From Lobulomyces angularis (taxonomy: Eukaryota; Chytridiomycota; Chytridiomycetes; Lobulomycetales; Lobulomycetaceae): a DNA stretch of 26,713 nucleotides. Below are positions 21,948 to 26,713 of the stretch, one piece after another. A model generated the notes under the pieces. The model saw only the letters and a program-made list of their open reading frames with translations, had not been told where the DNA came from and made no database searches. Position 1 is the first letter of the stretch, and each line of letters opens with the position of its first letter. The stretch covers positions 1-26,713 of the forward strand of contig JADHYX010000311.1 in the NCBI GenBank assembly GCA_027604685.1, given 5' to 3'. The position numbers were made by a program, and so were the translations under genes.

Positions 21948-22929
21948 ATGGAGCAAATAACCAAATACTATTTTCTAAATAACACAGTTTCAATAAGTTT
22001 AAAAAAATTGCAAAATCAGCTTTCCAACACTTCAGGTATATCATAAAGCATAAAGAAAAGTATTAACTGCTTAACTTTTAAAGTAAAGTCTGTCATTTTT
22101 AACTATGGTTTAATTTTATAGGAGGACTTTGGGCCACTAATTGGATAAGCGGATTTATACTTACAGAACTGATGTTAAGATCAAATGAATTTTGTAATTT
22201 TTCCACTGAATATCCATCATTATTGGAATTAGGTTGTGGAAACGGCATGTCATCAATTGCTGCTGCAATAAATGGAAAATTTAATGTTACTACTACAGAT
22301 TTTGATAACAATGCGCTAACACTTTCTAAAGAAAATGCAGGTATTCAAACATTAATTTATTATTTTATTTTTTTATTGAAATTAGCTTTAAATAACCAAA
22401 CAAGTATTAACTACTTCACTTTAAACTGGCACAACGTACCCTCTAATTTTCCAGAGTTTGATATGATCATCGGTGCTGATATCATTTATATGAGAAACAG
22501 GTATAAAGTGTTTAATAGTTACTCTATTAAAAAGTTTTTTAATTTATCAATGTTTTTTGTAGTTTAATATCAATTTCTAACTTAATTTTAAACAAATTGA
22601 AACCAAATGGAATAGCAATACTGATAGATCCTGGTAGGTGTTATGTAGAAGAGTTTTTGGAACATTTAAAAGCCATTAATGAAAACAGAATTTTATTATT
22701 GTTTAACCTAATAACGAAAACCAACTTTAAAAACAATTTTAAATTTGTAAAATCCTTGAATGTGTTAATTTTACAAAAATTAGACTCCGTTGTTGATATT
22801 GAAAGAAGCAATGCGAACTTTAAAGTCTTTTATTCACATATTGACAAAATTTTAGACCAAATTCATGTTAATTTCACAGAAAATCGGGTATCTGATAATT
22901 GTAACCTAGAATATGGGTTTTCTGTATGA
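21948..22929 (+). CDS. METTL21/23-type S-adenosylmethionine-dependent methyltransferase
   Basis: Seven-beta-strand methyltransferase of the lysine-methylating METTL21/METTL23 (methyltransf_16) group; the substrate cannot be told. Exon 1 gives MEQITKYYFLNNTVSISL, the usual N-terminal strand pair. The spliced product continues GGLWATNWISGFILTELML, the helix before motif I. Motif I is LELGCGNGMSSIA, post-I TTDFDNNAL, the acidic DIIIGAD-like motif is FDMIIGADIIY, and IDPGR lies in the later strand. Three short introns: 22036-22121, one after ENA (near 22340) and one after YMRN (near 22502). The C-terminal part (about 110 residues) is poorly conserved. The start at 21948 is chosen because upstream codons look noncoding. 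Confidence 0.8.
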
Positions 22930-23132
22930 GTTTTTTATCAAAAAGTACCTCGTTTGAAAGTTTACTCTTTTTCACTTTTTTTGATACCATTAATGTAGTA
23001 CCAAGAACTCTATTATTGTTACATTAATATTGGTGTTGCTAATAAAAATAAAAGAAAAATATCTAATTTTTATAATATTATATATAAAATTCATCTAATT
23101 AATTAAATCGTTAAATTTCAAACAAAGTTCAT

Positions 23133-23798
23133 TCAATATTGGTTCCACTTACTATCTTCTTCCTTTATTTTTTTAATTATATGTTGTCTATGCAGAATTA
23201 ATGGAGATAGGATTATTATAAAAAAAATTACGGCAACACCAAATAGCAGCCAATAATTTACTATAACATTTAACGCAGCGATGTTTCCAAATATCCTTAG
23301 AAATAACAATCCAAATAAAGCAATAAAATTGCTATATTAAATGGTATGAAATGATTAGAAAAAAAATAAAAACAACAATAATAATTTTCTCTTACAAAAG
23401 CACTTCAGTCAGTATTAAAAAAGAAGTGAATTTTAGAAATTTTTGGTGATACAGTAGAGTTAAAAAGAGTAATGAATGTAACAATATCATTGGTATATTG
23501 GAAATAATGCATAATACATCCGATAAATCCAAGTAAGAAGAACTGCTTCCAATTTGATATCCCATTACTTTAAATAAAAATCTGTATCTGTTCAAATAAA
23601 AAATAATTACAAAAACAATTTAACGCATGTTTCATTAAAAAATAAGGAAATTGAGTAGAAACTGAAATAAAAAATGATGAACTGTAGAGAATTTTTAGAT
23701 GTTTCATACATTGCAAAGTACATGGCAAGCAAAAAGTTCCCAAAAAGCATCACAAGACTGACTATTATCGAGATGACTCTAGTGCTCTTGTAGGCCAT
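23133..23798 (-). CDS. Small multi-pass membrane protein, family unknown
   Basis: I do not recognise the family. The start MAYKSTRVISIIVSLVMLF leads straight into a first membrane segment. An intron removes the stretch after TSKNSLQ; the best in-phase join is SLQ to YRFLFKVMGYQ, but its donor GTTCAT is weak. The middle exon has YLDLSDVLCIISNIPMILL and FLTLLYHQKFLKF. A clear intron after ILTEVL joins to FNFIALFGLLFLRIFGN, then VNYWLLFGVAVIFFIIILSP and a basic-acidic tail ending KWNQY. About 170 residues and five membrane spans. It shares a 269-bp promoter with BUD6 and its 3' end faces the methyltransferase gene. Confidence 0.65.
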
Positions 23799-24067
23799 TG
23801 TGCTTAAAGTTAACAAATTTAAGTCCCCTTTTTCAGCATTTTGTATATTTTTTATGAATTTAAAAATGGTATGATTTTAGTATCTCCACACCAAAAACCC
23901 TAATAAACCCTTAAAGCCCCATTTCCATTCTCATTTTACACGCGTTTTTGATGGGTGTTTTTTTGTAAGCTGAAAAAAAATTAACGCGTAACCTTGAATC
24001 GAAACCAGAAAAAAAACAAACCATAGTTTAAATTATAATATTATTTAGCTTGAATTAGCTGCAAATA
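23799..24067. promoter_or_regulatory. Divergent promoter with two ACGCGT sites and two AAACCCT sites
   Basis: ACGCGT occurs at 23940-23945 and 23984-23989, 44 bp apart. This is the MluI cell-cycle box recognised by Mbp1-type APSES factors in yeasts, and such a factor is encoded in this window. AAACCCT occurs at 23895-23901 and 23905-23911 (the first is AACCCTAA, a Tbf1-like core). The region is locally richer in G+C than other spacers. Function is inferred from motif identity and clustering. Confidence 0.55.
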
Positions 24068-26122
24068 ATGTCGTTATCTGAAACAATACCACACTGCGTT
24101 CTGTCATGTAAAAATTACCTAATGAATATTGACAAAAAACAAAACACCATTCCAAACATAATACAAAATATTCAGAATGTTTTAACACAAAATATTGATG
24201 AAAGTGATTCAACAATTAATAACTTGAAAGAAATATTACTGATTTTAGAGGGAATAAACGACCCAAAAATAGTTGTCCAACGCGCTATTGAAGTTTTAAG
24301 CGCGGTTACATACCAGGAAGAAAATCAGTTATATCCTCCATCAATAGCCTCTGAAATTTTTAATGATACATCATCTAAATGTGAAAATATGGATTTTGAG
24401 AGGGAAGGTAACAACTGGTCAAATTATCTTGAATTATTTACATTTCAATTTATAGTAACCTTTTTTATTCAATATATGGATGTGATAAAACCTATTTTTA
24501 TTTCGAATTTGGTAAAAAAAAGAAATTTTGAGATAAAGGCTGTTATTTTAGAAAATATTGAAGGCATTCGAATCAAAAATGGAAATGCTGGAAATAAAAT
24601 GCTACATTCATTTAATTCTGTTTCATCAGTTGGATTGGGTTTAGAAGTAAGCCATCATAATAGCCCTTTAACCACAGGCGCAAACGTAATTGCACCTCCT
24701 ACATTAGATGTAGATAATATATTTTTGAGAAATTCAAAAGAAAAAGATTTCTTTAGAATAGAAGACTTTAATTTTAGTGAGGTTAATGATCAGGACATTT
24801 TAATATTGAGTATACCTGGTGAGTAACTTTTTAATCAAAATAATTTTTAATGAAAAAAATTATTCTCATCAGCATCGAACCCATATGATTGGGTGAAAAA
24901 GTATATGGACACTGCTGTTTTACAGCTGACAAAGGAAATCACAGATTTAAAAAAAGCTGTTTTGAATGAAGGGAATACGGCAACAGAGTATTCCAGCCCT
25001 AGATACCCCAAAATAGTGAACTCTTCAAATGATTCAAGAAGAACAAGTGTCAATGAAAGATCAAAATTTCATCTTTCAGAATCAAGAAGGGCAAGTTTTA
25101 CATCTTCTGTATCAGCATTAAAAGGAATAAAGCAACCTAGCAGCGCCCAAATATACTCAATGCTAAAAAACATTACACCAAACAATAAAAATGCTAAACT
25201 TCAAACTACAATAAAAAAATATTCAGGTATAGTTGGTGGATTGAGAAAGGAATTGGCAGTTTGCAAACAATTTTATAAAACTTGCCAACAAGACATCAAT
25301 CAGGTTTTAAGTGATCTAATAACTCAAACAGCTGAAGTCAGAAAATCTTTAATAGAAGAAGACATTGGAAATAGAAAGCTTTTAGTATCAGGAAAAAAGA
25401 GAATTGAAGAACAGTCATCCCAACTTGTAACTAAAGTGCAAGACCTCCAAGATATTATCAATGAATTGAAATTAGATGTAACAGTTAGAAAATGTAGACC
25501 ATCCTCTCAGGAAATGGAATACTTAATAAAGGAAATCATTTCTACAAAAGATGAAATAGATGAATTTAGTGAATTTGTGGAGGAAGTTCGACCTTGCTGG
25601 AAATCAGTTTGGGAATTTGAATTACAAAGTATAGTAAAAGAGCAAAATTTCTTGAAAGAACAGGAAAATTTGACAGAAGATTTCAAAGATGACATTTTTT
25701 CTATCATTGAAGTTTTTGAAACATTAAAAACCTTAATTGAACTGCAACTAAAATCCTCAAAAACATCCAGCGAAATAAAACTAGAAGTTTTAACAGACAG
25801 TGATGAATTTGGTGAAGGTGTAAGAAATGTTTTAACCGAAATTCAACTTTCACCATATGACTATGAAAAAGATAGCAAAAAAAGATTGAGAGCATTGGAA
25901 AGAAACTTAAAAATCAAAAGATTTGAAAAGGCTACAAGAGTTAATATTTTTGAGCTGGAACTAAGGTTCGTTACTCTTTTAAACTTTAAAAAATCAATTT
26001 TGAACTTTATGTTTTTATCTAGTAAATTTGTAAATGAAAAAAAATTAAAGCAAACAGGAGGTATTGAAGAGGTGGAAAGAAAACTTAAAGGAAACAACAT
26101 CTTTTTAAAAACTTTTCTATAA
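24068..26122 (+). CDS. BUD6: Bud6/Aip3-like actin-interacting polarity protein
   Basis: Bud6/Aip3 binds actin and helps formins nucleate actin cables at sites of polarised growth. The C-terminal half fits the AIP3 domain: LTKEITDLKKAV, then a long coiled coil from about LRKELAVCKQFYKTC to VRPCWKSVWEFELQSIVKEQ, the KRLRALERNLKIKRFE segment, FELELRFV, and the ending KKLKQTGGIEEVERK. These last blocks are the conserved formin/actin-interacting core. The N-terminal 250 residues are diverged. One clear intron (24819-24872) joins IP to ASNPYDWVKKYMD. A possible 48-nt intron at 24408-24455 is a multiple of three, so its removal would not change the frame. About 667 residues. The assignment rests on the C-terminal domain. 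Confidence 0.8.
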
Positions 26123-26567
26123 ATTGTAAGAAATTAAATTTAATACATAATATATATAACTGTTATTTTCATGAACTGCCTAAATACTATCCATAAAACT
26201 CTTTGATTCTGCAACGTTGTTTCCTCAACCAACTAATTTTTTTTTACTTACCATTAATAGGTATAAAAAAGCAAGTATTTACTTAGGCTAATTATCAATG
26301 TGCGAGAATTCTCATTTTTGTCTTATTGTATGAATATAAAATAAACACTTCCTTGTAATTTAAAACTTTTTCATTAGGTACAAGAAAATAATTGCTTGTT
26401 GTTGTTAATTTTTCTACATTCACAACATTTTCTTTTTAGCTTTTTCTATTCATTATTGTTATTGATAGTTAATTTTTTTGTAAAATAATTAAAATTAACT
26501 AACTGTGAATTTAAAATTACTGCAATTCTTTTTTTTGTGTTACCAGATTTTCTAAAGTGGTAATTTA
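26123..26567. other. Spacer between BUD6 and the right-edge gene
   Basis: 445 bp of AT-rich sequence. No ORF of note, RNA gene or repeat is visible. It should hold the BUD6 3' end and the promoter of the next gene. Confidence 0.5.
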
Positions 26568-26713
26568 ATGTTGAACGAAATTACAACTTTAATTTCTTCA
26601 CTTCTAGCTTCATCTTGCTGTGTGATCCAAGTCATATTGAATCATTTAACCTATTCATGTGCTGGGTGAAACAAATTAAATTAAAATTTTTTAATGCAAA
26701 TTTTAGGTTTTCA
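26568..26713 (+). CDS. First exon of a small membrane protein with a Cys-Cys motif (partial)
   Basis: Exon 1 (26568-26665) reads MLNEITTLISSLLASSCCVI and continues QVILNHLTYSC. A 41-nt intron (26666-26706) with GT...AG ends follows, and the next exon resumes in phase with AGFS before the window ends. The hydrophobic helix with a CC pair and a third Cys resembles the first helix of some metal- or redox-linked small membrane proteins, such as MerT-like ones. That resemblance is a guess. Exon structure is convincing; identity is unknown. Confidence 0.55.

Overview
The window is nuclear DNA from a eukaryote, most likely an early-diverging fungus with a compact, very AT-rich genome. Many short spliceosomal introns (mostly about 40-70 nt, donors GTAAG/GTATT but also GTTTG/GTTAA) interrupt almost every gene. 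Genes lie on both strands with short spacers. An APSES/KilA-N cell-cycle factor with an ankyrin region and a Bud6/Aip3-type protein point to Fungi. A Rozella-like or other zoosporic lineage would fit, but I cannot fix the genus. There are no operons, CRISPR arrays or bacterial insertion sequences.

Layout, left to right: the 3' part of an unidentified + strand gene; VPS4 (-); a roughly 1 kb stretch with coding-like islands; ERO1 (-) and calnexin (+) starting head-to-head 160 bp apart; ATG9 (+); an Mbp1/Swi4-like APSES factor (-); a 1.2 kb spacer leading into a tandem repeat that ends in tRNA-Gly(UCC); a 0.8 kb spacer; DBP10/DDX54 helicase (-) and a ZNHIT3-like HIT-finger gene (+) head-to-head 60 bp apart; a broken ADP/ATP carrier gene (-) with decayed 3'-end copies nearby and at the left end of the window; a METTL-type methyltransferase (+); a small multi-pass membrane protein (-) and BUD6 (+) head-to-head; and the first exon of a small membrane protein running off the right edge.

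Functional links: ERO1 makes disulfides in the ER and calnexin folds glycoproteins there, so their shared promoter suggests co-regulation. DBP10 (60S assembly) and ZNHIT3/Hit1 (box C/D snoRNP assembly) both serve ribosome production and also share a promoter. The BUD6/membrane-protein promoter holds two ACGCGT (MCB-type) sites, the motif bound by Mbp1-type factors, and a third lies upstream of the APSES gene itself.

Most of the window is ordinary housekeeping sequence. The most unusual items are the ADP/ATP carrier pseudogene with at least five frame lesions but intact introns, its dispersed 3'-end relics (one sharing an identical 24-mer), the tandem repeat made of tRNA leaders plus 5' tRNA halves, and a predicted transmembrane tail on ERO1. 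I found no clear sign of a wholly new multi-gene system.
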